64,000 nucleotides of DNA from Ectocarpus siliculosus (Eukaryota > Sar > Phaeophyceae > Ectocarpales > Ectocarpaceae). The stretch lies in contig FN648236.1 of the NCBI GenBank assembly GCA_000310025.1, positions 62,001-126,000 of the forward strand. Reading direction: 5' to 3'. Below the pieces are notes generated by a model. It was not told the origin of the DNA and made no database searches. It was given only the letters and a program-made list of their open reading frames with translations. The position numbers were made by a program, and so were the translations under genes. Position 1 is the stretch's first letter. Each line of letters begins with the position of its first letter. Shown here one piece after another: positions 11,203 to 23,300 of this stretch.

Positions 11203-14200
11203 ATGGCTGAGATGGAACAGGAGCCCCTGGGGGTATCCCGCGAGGGGTCACAGCTGTCTCGGGATTCTGACGAGGAGGAAAGGGCAGCACGGCACCAGAA
11301 ACTAGAGGTAGTGCAACAGCAAACGGGTGATATTGGTGGCGCTGGGGAGCAAGCAATTGAACCGGTAATGTTGTTCGGGGGTTCGGAGGATGAGGAGGAG
11401 GAGGGGGGAGCACAGCACCAGAGACTATTATAGAGGTGGCGCAACGGCAACAGGGTGACAACATCGGTGGCGCTGGTGGGGAGCAAGCAAGTGATACGGT
11501 ACTGCTGTCTGAGGGTTCTGAGGAAGAGGAGGAGGGGGCAGCACACCAGCAGGTACTAGAGGTGGCGCAACGGCAAATGGGTGACAACATCGGTGGCGTT
11601 GGTGGGAAGCAAGCCATTGATACGGCACTCCTGTCTGAGGATTCTGAAGAGGAGGGGGCAGCGCACCAGCAGAGACTAGAGGTAGTGCAACTGCAAAAGG
11701 GTGACAACATGGATGACGCTGACGAGGAGCAATCGTTTGATACGATACTGCCCGGGGGTCCTGAGGAGGAGGAGGAGGAGGGGGCAGCACACCGGCAGAG
11801 GCTAGAGGTGGCGCAACGGCAAATGGGTGACAACATCTGTGGCGCTGACGAGGAGCAATCAATCGATACGGTAGTGCCTTGGGGTTATGAAGAGGAGGAG
11901 GTGGTGGTGGAGGAGGAGGGGGAGGAGGGGGCAACACAGCTGCAGAGACTAGAAGTAGTGCAACGGCAACAGGGCGACAACGTCGGTGACACTGACGGTA
12001 TAGCGAAACCGCTACCAATGAGGCCCTACCCCGTAGCCGGAGATGACACCAGTGCCGGTGATCCCGTGACACCCGAGAGCGACTATAGCGGGAAGGATGA
12101 GCGCAACGATCATCAGCCCGCCATCGCTTCGGCTCCGTCTCCTCAGGTCACCGACGACTCAGTGAGGACCAGTGTCGGCGGCAGCGGTGGGGATCACCCC
12201 CCTAAACTACCCCTGGAACCGTCGCAAAGTGGGGTGGAGCTGCTCGGGAATGAGTTCCGAACCGAGCTTGACGGCGGCTCCATGAGCCACGGCTCGTCGA
12301 CAGGAGACGTTCCCGCCGCGTCGCCTGCGCTGCTCTCTACATCACCTCCGCTCGGTCATCGCGACGCTATCGGTGCGGCTTCGCCCCCTCAGGCTACCGA
12401 CGCCTCAGTGGGAACCAGTGTCGGCGGCAGCGGTAGGGTTCCTACCCCTAATCCTCCCTCGCAAAGTGGGATGAAACTGCTTGGGAATGAAGTCTCAACG
12501 GAGACTGGGGGCGACTCCACGAGCCGCGACTCGTCGGCAGGAGGATTTCCGACTACATCGCATGCTCCGCTCTCTAGGTCGCCTGCTCCGCTCGGTCATC
12601 GGGCCGCCATCGCTTCGGCTTCGTCCCCTCAGGCTGCCGACGACCCAACGGGAACCAGTGTCGGCGGCAGCGGGCGGGGTCATACCCCAAAGCTTCCCTC
12701 GACAGGAGGGATGGAGATGCTCGGGAATGAGTTCCCATCCGAGCTTGACGGTGAGTCGATGAGTTACGACTCGTCGACAGGGATCGTTCTAGCCGCATCA
12801 CCTGCTCTGCTCTCTACGTCGCCTGCTCCGCTCGGTCATCGGGCCGTCATCGCTTTGGTTTCGGCCCCTCAAGCTACCGACGACTCAACGGGAACCAGTG
12901 TCGGCGGTACCGGGGTGGGCCATACCCCCAAGCTTCCCTCGTCAAGCGGGATGGAGCTGCTCGGGAGCAAGATGCCAACCGAGCTTGACGGCACCTCGAT
13001 TAGCCGCGACTCGTCGACAGGGGGCGTTCCGGTCACATCGCTTTCTCTGCTCTCTACGTCGCCTGCTCCACCCGGTCACCGCGCCGCTATCGCTGTGGCT
13101 TCGTCCCCTCAGGCTACCCGCGACTCAGTGGGAACCAGTGTCGGTGGCAGCGGTAGGGTTCCTACCCCTAAGCTTCGCTCGCAGAAAAGTGGGATGAACT
13201 GCTCAGGAATGAGGTGCCAACGGAGCTTGACGGCGACTCCACGAGCCGCGACTCGTCGACAGGAGGATTTCCGACCACATCGCCTGCTCCGCTCTCTGTA
13301 TCGTCTCCTCCCGGTTCTAGCGACGACCCTTCTAGTCCCTTCGAACAAGAACATGTGAGGAAGGAGGTGGGCGAGCACACCAGCGAGGGAGCACCCACCA
13401 TCAAGGAGATTGACGCGACACAAGAGCAGGAGGAAGAGGGGGCGCTTACAGGAGGCGTTCAGGCCACGTCACCAGCTCTGCTCTCTACGTCGCCTGCTCC
13501 GTTCTCTACCGAGCACGGCATCAGCGCTTCTTCCAACGGACGTCGAACGGGTGCAGGAGGAGGCCTTGGCGGCGGCGGTGACCGTGCTAACGACGGTCCT
13601 TCTCGTCCCTTTGAGCTAGAACACTCGAGGGATGAGCAGACCGCACCCGTCACCAAGAAAACCAACGAGACACAAGAGCAGGAGGAAGACGAGGCGCTTA
13701 CAGACGGCGTTCCGGCCACATCGCCTGCTCTGCTCTCTACACCGCCTTCTCCGCTCTCTACCGAGCACGGCACCAGTCCTTGCTCCAATGGACGTCAAAC
13801 GGGTGCAGGAAGAAGCGGCTGCGATGGCGGTGACCGTGCAAACGACGGCCCTCCTCGTCCCTTCGAACAAGAATGCGCGAGGGATGAGCAGACCACACCC
13901 GTCACCGAGGAAACCAGCGAGACACAAGAGCGGGAGGAAGAGGAGGAGGCGCTTCGAGGCCTGCTGCGTCCCTCCGAACAAGAGCGCGCGAGGAAATAGG
14001 CAGACGAGCAGCCCGGCCAGGGTACGCCGGTCACCAAGGAAAAAAACGATACACAAGAGCAGGAGGAGACGCTTCTTCTGCGCGCGAGAATCGAGCAGCT
14101 GGAGACAAGCGCCCAGACCGAGGCTTCCAAGCACGGCGAGGTGGAGCGCCGCGCGGAGAGCCTGGAGGGCGAGCTCCGGGGACTGGCGGACCGCTGCCGC

Positions 14201-15076
14201 CTGGAGACCGCCGCCCGCAAGGCCGCCGAGCGCGACGTCCCGCGGTGCATGGACCTGTTCAAGGAGGCGAGGGTGGCGTGGAAGGACGCCCGGGTCGTGG
14301 CGGAGGGCAAGGACCGGGAGCTGGCTTCCGAGATCGCTGCTCGCGAAGCCGCCGAGCGCAACGCCAAGCGGTACACAGATCTGTTCGCGGAGGCCAGGGC
14401 CGCGTGGTCGAACACCCAGACGATCGTGGAGAACAAGGAGAGGGAACTCGCGGCCGCCGAGGCGAGGATGATGAAGACGGAGGCGGGGGGCGGCTTCGGC
14501 TCCCTTCAGCACCGCCTGGAGGACGCCAGGAGGGGCAGGGAGCTGGACCGCCAGCAGTCCCTCGAGCTCAAGCTGGCCCTGGAAGAGCAGCTGGCGGCCG
14601 GGGGCGGGACTTCTGAGGACGAAGGCCGTGGCAGCAACGTCGATGGCGGCGGCGGGCGCGCAGCGGCCGGGGAAGTGCCGCGGGAGGGTCGAGTCGCGAA
14701 GGTGGGGGCACGGCTGGAAGCGGCCGTAGTTGCTGGGGCGACCCTAGCCGCGGAAGCCGTGCCAGCCCTACTAGCTTCCGTTGAGACCAAGGCTGCTACC
14801 GGCCAAGCCGCCGGTGGCGGTGGCGATAGTGGAAGTAGAATCGCCACCCCCCGTCAGGGTGTCGAGAGCCGGGGGCCGGGGAGGGCGGAGTCCCTGTCGC
14901 CGACACGGCAGGTGATCCTCGAGAGGGAGCGAGTCGCGGCAGCCGAGGCGAGGCTGGCGGAGGTGATTGCTGCTGCGGCTGCCACGGAAACGTCGAAGAA
15001 GATAACTGCGGACTCCCTCCAGCAGCAGAAGACCCGGCTCAAGAACGCTCAGCTGCAACAGCAGCTGCAACAACAT

Positions 15077-15107
<31 letters not shown>

Positions 15108-16797
15108 TTGTGCGGCAGCAGCAACAACGGCAGCATGAACAGCAACACCGACAGCATGCACAGCAGCAGGAACAACAGCTCAATCGCGCCTCGCTCTCGC
15201 CGCCCTGTCTCCGCCTCCGCTTGCTCCGGGACTCTCGGCCACAGATCTGCAGCAACACACGGTTGGGGGCGATGGTGGTAGCGCTAGCGAGCAGCTCTCG
15301 GCCTCCGCCGGAGGAAACGATGCTGGCGTTGGATCTGGCTTCGCTCGTCTTGATATCGGCTCGCCCCCGACGGCAGCAAAGCGCTTTTCCGTACCTCCGT
15401 TGGTCTTCGCTGGCCTGGCCGGGGAGGGAAAAGGCGTAGAGAAGTGGGTCGGTCAGCCGCACGGGCAGCACGCTCTCACGCTGCTGCACGCGCCGGAAGA
15501 GAATGATGTCTCCGACGCTGGCAGTGGCTCTTTCGAGGCCCTCCACCCCTCCCTCACCACCCCCAACATCCATACAGGCCGTGAACGCGCAGCTGGATCT
15601 GGCATCTATGGCCGATTTTCGGAGGGTACCCGGTATGATCATGACGGCCACGTCGCCGGTACCGCCGCCGATAGCGGTATGGGATCCCCGATTGCGTCGG
15701 CAGAGACTGCCCGAAACCTCGTTTCGGCCTCCGGTGCTGCCACAGAAACCCCGGGCGGCGCCGAAAAGCTGTTCCGAGACTACAGCAACACCTACGGCTC
15801 CAGCGCCTGCGGTATCGCCGGGAGGGGGGCTAAGGAGCTTATCCTACGGGCAGGTACGTTCCTGGAGAGGCTGGAGAAGGTCGGGAGCGGGGAGGAGGGG
15901 TTGATCATGCTTGAGGTTGACGGGTGCTCCGTCGTGAAGGTGGTTATGGAGGAGAGGAAGTTTCTCGAGCTCCACGAGACCAAGGTGAGAGCGGCGGGTT
16001 GGGTAGAAGGAGGGCGAGCGGGGGGTGTCCATGAAAAGTTTGGTGGCTTCCGCCTGAAACCGTTGTTTGGTGTGTTTTGACGAGGAGATGATACAGGACA
16101 CAACCACGAGGAGCATGTCAGCCACTTTTGAACCTTGCCCACGTCATGCCTAGCGGCATAGCCCTGTCCGGGGTCTCACAGTAATACCTACACAATCGAC
16201 CAAGGACCCTAAACCCCCAAGGCTACCCCCCCCCCCCCCCCCCGAGAGGTGAAGCGAGGTGGGCTTCACCTGCACTTCGTCTGTACACCAAGGATGCGCA
16301 CGGGTGCGAAGGGCACGCTTCTGCAAAATCCCCGGATACAGCTTCCCCCTCCTCTGTCTTCCTTCCATTGAGGTTAAATGCCGTTTCTGTTTGCTTGAGG
16401 TCTGAGATTGAATGGGTTTTCCTCCTCAGGGGCACAATCATGGGGCAGGGGGCACACACACGATTGCAGTCGTGGTTAGACTAAGGAGTAGGGGGAGCTT
16501 CTTTTTTTCTTCTGCCGCTTGGGATTTCTTTTGTAAGGTCGGGTACGAGGCAAGCACTGTAAGATGATGTTACATCATTGTCCGGGCAGTGTGCTGTGCT
16601 CGGCGGTGGCAATCTGAGTCCCACGTCCATTCGCCCTTCCACCACAATGTTTTCTGCAGTTTGGGGAACTTATTCAGTTGCTAAGGCCTGACTAGCTCTT
16701 GCACTTGACGTTGCTCTCGTTGCTCTTTTTGCGACGCGTACAGGAAGGTGTCGGCGAGCTCCTTACGGCCCTGGGTGCCACGTGCTCCGCTCTCTGA
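11203..16797 (+). pseudogene. Broken repeat-rich coiled-coil protein gene, function unknown
   Basis: Several open segments in three frames read as one ancestral protein. From the ATG at 11203 come five to six acidic repeats of about 42 residues (EVAQRQ-GDNIGG...SEEEEEGAA). Next are five repeats of about 80 residues (GTSVGGSG...ELDG...SRDSSTGG), then about three FEQE...TQEQEEE repeats, a long Ala/Arg/Glu coiled coil (about 14050-15010), a poly-Gln stretch (about 15050-15180) and a conserved-looking C-terminal segment ending LELHETK. A good donor at 15985 and an acceptor before 16744 join in phase 0 to a short last exon with stop (16744-16797). Comparison between repeat units shows a 5-base insertion near 11430, a 1-base deletion near 13195, an in-frame TAG at 13997 inside a repeat, and a frame change near 15140-15180. 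Either a decaying gene or sequence errors would explain this. Confidence 0.5.
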
Positions 16798-19280
16798 GGT
16801 ACCGCTCTGTCCGGTGGTCGCGCTTGATGAAGGAGGCTTCCACCACATCGAGGGCGCTGCCATTCTGACGTGCCTCGAAAGCCAGAGACGCGTTCTCCTG
16901 CTCCTATATTTCGACGTCGCATTTCAACTTTGCTGCGACTGACACACGCCGGGAGTCGTGCGGGGGGCTGCACAAATGGTACTTGTCGTCCGTGAGAAAA
17001 TCTGTGGCTCTCTAGACGGCCACGGTGCTCAAAGAACAAGATTATTTCATCCATCCTCGGGACAAGGACAAGGTGGCGAGCCCCATACCAGCGAGTCGGC
17101 CATGTCGTGTTCGCTCTAGAGGTTGGTCCCATCTGGTGGGCGTGAGTCTTCGTCTGGTCTGGCATGCGTGAGAACAATTGGACGTGACCGTTTCGCGAGG
17201 CTGTGTTCGGTTGCTCCGTGAGGCTTGTCCGGTTGCTCGTCAGAGGTCCGGTAGTGGTGCTAACCTTTCCCCCGCCAACCTGCCCGTTCTTCCACGAGTG
17301 AGTGAACATGCTGGCGGAAATGCTGACAGTTTTTGAATGTACGGGTGGGTGGGCGCGAGTGCAACATTATCGACATACTGAGACGCTGGAACAATCGAAG
17401 GGGTTTGTGAGGGAGCCGCGAACCAAGTGCTTGAGTTGAATGAAACGAAGCACTTGCCTGATCTGAAGAGGGCGGATTCGTGGGTGGATAGCAGCAAGGT
17501 GCGATAGAATGAACGAACATAGACTACATGCGAAATTGTTGATCAATGTCGGGTTGAACTACTGTACCTGTCGTGGTCCAGAATGACCTTGTGTCGTGCG
17601 GAGGATCAAACGTGGGTTGGAATGAGCCAAACTGAAACTGGGCGTATGTTAGCGGGCAACCGTGCCGTGGCAAAGTAGAACGGCGACAAGAGCACAGTGG
17701 TGTGTCCAAGGATGAACCTTGTGTATGGCGCGGTATGACGGTACTTAGACGCTGCCCTCTCTCGGTCTCACATCTCCCGTCTGAGTCGGCGTGGTGCGAT
17801 GAAGAAGGCACTGGAGAAAGATGGAATGCTCGAAAGGAGCCAGAACCCTGCGTGCCGCGGCAGGCCCTTTATAAAGTAGGAAAGTAAAGCATAGAGGGCT
17901 GCAAAAGGAGGTGGGTGCTAGGAGAAACAGTGAACAGCAGTCGCGTGTTCAGCAGGTCAGCAACATGGGGTGCATGCATGCAGGTTTCGAAAGGTCGGGC
18001 GAGAGGGTTACAGTGAATCCACAGGCTACGGATGGCGAGGCGAAAGAAGGTACAACAGACGTTGGGTGACAAGGGGGCGGCGGAATGTGCGTGTGAACAG
18101 GCGCCGCCATTGTTGTAGTAAGATAGCACCGGCGGGGGTCGAGAGTCGAACCGGCAGTGAATGAGACGGTACGTGCTGCTATAGGTGCCAGCAGGGTCCA
18201 GCGACGCGGACAGGATTTGTTTTTGCTAGCGCGAGATGATGAGTCTACCGATGGAGTGTTCGTGATGAATTGAGTCGCGTGTGGAATGAATTTCGAGGGA
18301 AAAAACAACTGGTGTCCCATCAAGGGGGAACCAAGTGTGTGCGTGTGAACAGATTTTTTGCCATTCGGCCGAAACTCCAATGGCAGGAGAGCCGGCCTCG
18401 ACTGCCCGTTCTTTTGTCGAATCCCTTCCCAAGGCTCGATGCAGCAAGTGAAATCGGGGATTGAAACCAACCTTTCAAAGGCAAAATCGCACCCGAGTGA
18501 CATGTACCAGCCCCAAAAAGCAAGTGGTCGTCAATTCTGCACAATACGCAAGCGTGGGATGGGTGAATTCATGTCTTCACGGCATGCATAGTCTGTACCT
18601 GCTCAAGCTCTGAAGAACTCCAAGTCACTGACGAAGGTTCCGACTCGAACAGCGATATCAAGGCTCGACACGGGTACTGCCAACTATGTAGGAATGGAGA
18701 CTCTGTGTGTGGTCTCCAACTACCGACAAAGGTCAAAGGCCGATGCGCCTTGTATAGCGCCGGAAAAACAGGCCATCGAGCTCGTACACAGCACCCGAGA
18801 ACTTCCGTTCGATGTATTGGCAGACCGCATCTCTGTTATTCTTGCACAATGTAGCTTTGCAGGGATCGGTTAGTGCCAATCTCGCGTATCTCTGCCAGTT
18901 CGACCATATCACACAGAGTATCGGTCATCTTCTGCCACTCGCTGTTTGCCGCCGTCGTCTTACGCTCACCACTCCGTACCTCCCTACTACTCTTATTGCC
19001 ATCCATTCTGTCACTTCATAGCAGCACACCAGATATCAATGCTCTCGTCAACTGATATTGGTTATGAAGTCTCTCTCTTACTCTCGCTCTCCCTGTCTCT
19101 ACTCACTAGTTCTCAGGCTGGCAACGAGGAACGTACGATAGCCGTCCCCGCTGCCAAATTCACTCTCGCGCCCCCCTGTCTACGCGGCATTCGATGCCAT
19201 GATGTATCTCGAGAGATGTTTCACAACTCCCTGCCGAAGCAAACGAACTCAATCCTACAGGGGTGAGACGAAATCACATT
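16798..19280. other. Intergenic stretch between convergent genes
   Basis: No exon with supportable splice sites or recognisable protein sequence was found on either strand. It carries a 17-base C run near 16230 just to its left and several low-complexity open frames without similarity I recognise. Confidence 0.4.
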
Positions 19281-20265
19281 TCAAGGCGCCCCCTGCGCGT
19301 ACGACCGCATCTCGCGCTGCCCATCGACGACTGGCGAAGCAGACGACCGGGATACCGCCGACCACGCCCCGGGAGAAGACCGCACACCCGCCGGAGAGAG
19401 CGGGGTGGTTGTTGCGGTCCCCTCTGCGGGGCCCCCTGTTACCTTCGGCGTTAGACCCACGCCTCGTGGCGTCTCCCACACCGTCTGCCCCCTGGCTCGA
19501 GGCTGCTGTCGGTGCGCGCTGGACGCACTGCTGTGGCAGTCTTCTTCTGCACTACCGCCGCCCCCGGCGGGCATGTGACCTCTCGAAGAGGAATCGCCGA
19601 CGGTTTTCGGTGTAAGGCCCACGCCTCGCGGAGTCTCCCACACCGTCTGCCCCCGGGCTCGAGGCTGCATACGATGCGCGCTGCTGGAATAACCGCAGTC
19701 TTCTTCTTCTGCACAACCGCCGCCCCCAGCGGAAGAAACGGGGCCAATCGAACCAGCACCGACCGCCTTCGGCGTTAGACCCACGCCTCGTGGCGTCTCC
19801 CACACCGTCTGCCCCCGGGCTCGAGCTTGATGCCGGCGCCCGTCTGCTTCGCCGTCGGTGGTTTCGACGGGCATACTGTTCTGGGCTCGTGGCGTCTTCG
19901 GCGTTAGACCCACGCCCCTTGGAGTCTCCCACACCGTGTGCCCCCGGGCTCGACCGAGTCCCTCGATGCCCTCCGCTTCAGCGGCGACTGGCGTGCCTCT
20001 CTGGGCCCCCGGTGTTGTCTTCGGCGTTATACCCACGCCCCTTGGAGTCTCCCACAACGTGCAGCCTCTATCCCTGCGAGGGCCGGAGGAAAGCGGCGAG
20101 GCCCTCCGTGCTCCCGGTGTTGTCATCGGTGTTAGCCCCACGCCCCTCGGGGTCTCCCACACCGTGCAACCTCTGTCCCGGCGGGGGGCACTGCCGTCCG
20201 TCCCCCTTCGCGTCGAATCGGTCGGAGATGAAAAATGTTCTAGCTGTTCATGTTGTTTTGGCTGC

Positions 20266-20307
<42 letters not shown>

Positions 20308-23300
20308 TGCTGCTCCTGCTTCGCGTCCGACGCCGCCTCTTGCACATCCCTCAAGTCCAGCACGGGCTTGCGACCGGTACCGTCTGCTTCGCCGCCTCTG
20401 CGGAACGCGGGTGGCACCGTTTGACGAGCTCCCACACCGGCTCTCCCCCCAGCGAACAACAGGGGTCCCGAGCCGCCCTCCTCGATGTTGCGAACTCTCT
20501 CACGGAGCCGATCCCTCGCCGGCCCCCCCGCGGCCCTCAAGAGCTCCTCCGCCAGGGGCAGGAACGCGGCGGGTGGACGACCCCCCGCCTTGGCTACGCC
20601 TCCGCCACCATCACCGCCGCCGCTGCCGCCGCCGCCGCTGCGTCTGTCGCCGCCGCTGTCGCCTCCGTCGCCACCGTCGCCGGTATCACCGGCCCCACGG
20701 CTACCGCCGTGTCTCGCGAGCACCGCGCCCGCCATGGCCAGGAGGTCTGGGTCGGCCGCAAGGCAAGCCGAGGCCTTGGGGCAGAGGAGGGCGGCGGCGG
20801 CGGTGGACACGCACAAGGAGGACGACGACCCCGGCACGCCGCTTCCGGCCATTCCGGGAGCCCCGCGGTCGAGGAGCCAGGAGAGGCGCGCCTGGACGCG
20901 GACCTCTGGAGAAAGGCGAACCTTCATGGAGACGAAAACGTCAGCGACAAAGGGGTCGGAGTTAATAGTATTTCGCAGTCTTGGCCTAGAGAGGCGGCGG
21001 GGGGGGGGTGCAGCCATGTACATGCATGCCGTAGTCGATAGAATATTGACCTCGAATCCGTACAACGCCGGGGCGGAGCTCGGCGTAGAGGGCGAGGAGG
21101 GGAATCGAGAGAGAAACGTGAGAAAGATGCATGATGTTGAATCACGTGCATCCCTTGCCATTCAACGGAGACAGAAACACAATCCCGCGACGAGGAGCAC
21201 GCGCGAGCGGGTGCCGTCGGAACAAATTCGCGTGAACGGCCTCAAAGGTAGTGTCGTTTCACAAAAAGGCTGACACGAAAAGGCTGACCAACCAGTGCAC
21301 ACGAAAAGGCTGACCAACCAGTGCACACGAAAACCCATCCCGTCGGCAACCTGTTCAACGAAAACAATGCTACTGAGACCCATGTTTATGGTCGCCAAAT
21401 CTTTGCGAAAATGTTTATATTTCCAAACATTTGCGGATAAAGATTTTGTTTCACTGTTTATCGGAGAAAATATTCGGCAAAACATTCTCAAACATTTTGA
21501 AATGGGGCAGGTCGCGAAAATGTTTCCCAAGAGCGGCGAGATTAGTAGCCGACCGTCCCTTCCGTCCTAAACACCAACCACTGCGCAGCGCACACTCAAC
21601 GTAGCAAGCTCATAGAGGGATCCGGACAACCCTAGAGTCACCGTGTCAATGTTTTGCTGGCTGATACATGGCGGGAGCTCGTCAAGCGTGCACAAAAAAA
21701 CAAACAGACAGGGGTGGTTTGGAGGGCACGGAGAAAGCGTGGTTTGTGTCTCCGAACGGCAAAACGTCGGCTGCTTGAGAGGAGAGGTGAGCACAAAACT
21801 ATCCAGCTCTCGTCCTCTAGACCATCGATTCATGTTTTGTTTTCTTTGGTGTCTTCTCCATCAACGGCTCTCATCCGGGTGTGCGTGGTTCAGCAGTGGA
21901 CGTACTCAACAGGCAGGGAGGCGCGTCGCTGTGAACCCGATGTGTTGAAAAAGTCTTTTTTTGGGACGGAGGAACAAGCCCTCTATATTCAAGTGAAAAA
22001 ATAGACCGAAAAAAACGTTGTGTCCACAACTTTGCGCGCACAACGATGTGCCTCCCTGCCGGCTGAGCGCGGCCACTGCCAACCCACGCACAACCGGATG
22101 AGAGTCGTTGATGGAGAAGACACCCAAGAAGACAAAACATGAATCGATGGTCTAGAGAACGAGAGCTGGATAGTTTTGTACTCACATGTCCTCTCAAGCG
22201 GCCGACTTTTTGCCGTTGGGAAGCGCTGACGCACGTTTTGGTGTCTTTTTGACACCGAGAACATTTTTTCTCGCACGCCCAGAGCGCTTTCGCCACATAT
22301 TGGCGGGCACAACATCAGCTCAGTGCATCAAGGGTTGTGGGGAGCCTTTTGCGAGCTCGTTACATTCAGTTTCCATGACGCATTTGGTGTTTGTCACAAA
22401 TCGTTTGGTAGCAGTAGACAAAGATTCCCGCCGCACGTGCGATGCATTTCGAGAAAACCACACGATAAAGATTTTTTTGCCCATAAAAACGGTACTCAAA
22501 TGTTCCTCTGGCAGATATTCGCGCGCACATGTTTGACAACATTTGGAGATTTTTTCCAAAGATTTGGCGACCATAAACATGGGTCTGAGGCAGAAGGGCC
22601 TGTAAAGCAAGACCATAAAAAATAAAAATAAAATGGAGCACGCGTGGCAACGCGCACGGAACCTTCATGAACTAGGGTGGACAACAAAAACCGATCCACA
22701 CACCTGCTCGCAGAAACGGTCGAAAACCGTTTCCGCGGTGCCGAGGAAGGCTCGCTCCTGTGCCTCTTGGTCCGGTTCCCGGGCGTGATCAGTCGAAAGG
22801 GCACCACCTGTTGCCGTGCGTGACGACCCGCCTCTCGAGAACGCCGTGTCCATCACGCTAAGAATAACACACGAGGGGAAACACGCGACCGAAAGTACGA
22901 TGGGTTGTTCGGCCGGTACAAGCTTTTGCCGAGCAGCGAGGACAAGCGATCGTGCGATATCTATCAGGGTCGTGTCTACCCCTGAAGCCCTGCCGCCCTC
23001 CGCTACGTGCTACCGCATCTAAAACAATTCCGCTTCATGCTGACGAATGAAGGTGTAGCACACGACCAAATCACAAATCAGAGGTGACGGCCGGGCACGC
23101 CGGGTGGCGCTACACCAACAGAGCAGGAACGGAACAGCAACCACGCGGGCGCTTCCGCTCCCGCCGAAAAGGGGTGCCCTTCCCCCCGGTGAGGTAAAAC
23201 ACCAAGCCGCACGTACCCAGCAAAACGACAGCTACTTCTCAAGAGGGTCACTACAAGCAACGCTGATTTATGAATTGCCCCCACACACACCGTATATACG

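Noticed and set aside
13616-14512. Minus-strand frame of about 298 codons inside the repeat-rich coding region
   Set aside because: It mirrors the plus-strand coiled coil; the plus-strand frames show periodic Glu/Arg/Ala coiled-coil sequence and coding repeats, the minus-strand frame does not.
20891-20927. Separate gene starting at the ATG at 20927 for the repeat-tail protein
   Set aside because: Possible, but an in-phase acceptor at 20891 allows a clean join to the exon ending at 22704, and no promoter or upstream exon of its own is evident; kept as an alternative.
19790-20965. Long plus-strand open frame (391 codons) opposite the WETPRGVG-repeat exon
   Set aside because: It is Pro/Arg-rich shadow coding on the opposite strand of a GC-rich repeat exon; its repeats mirror those of the minus-strand protein and it has no recognisable domain.
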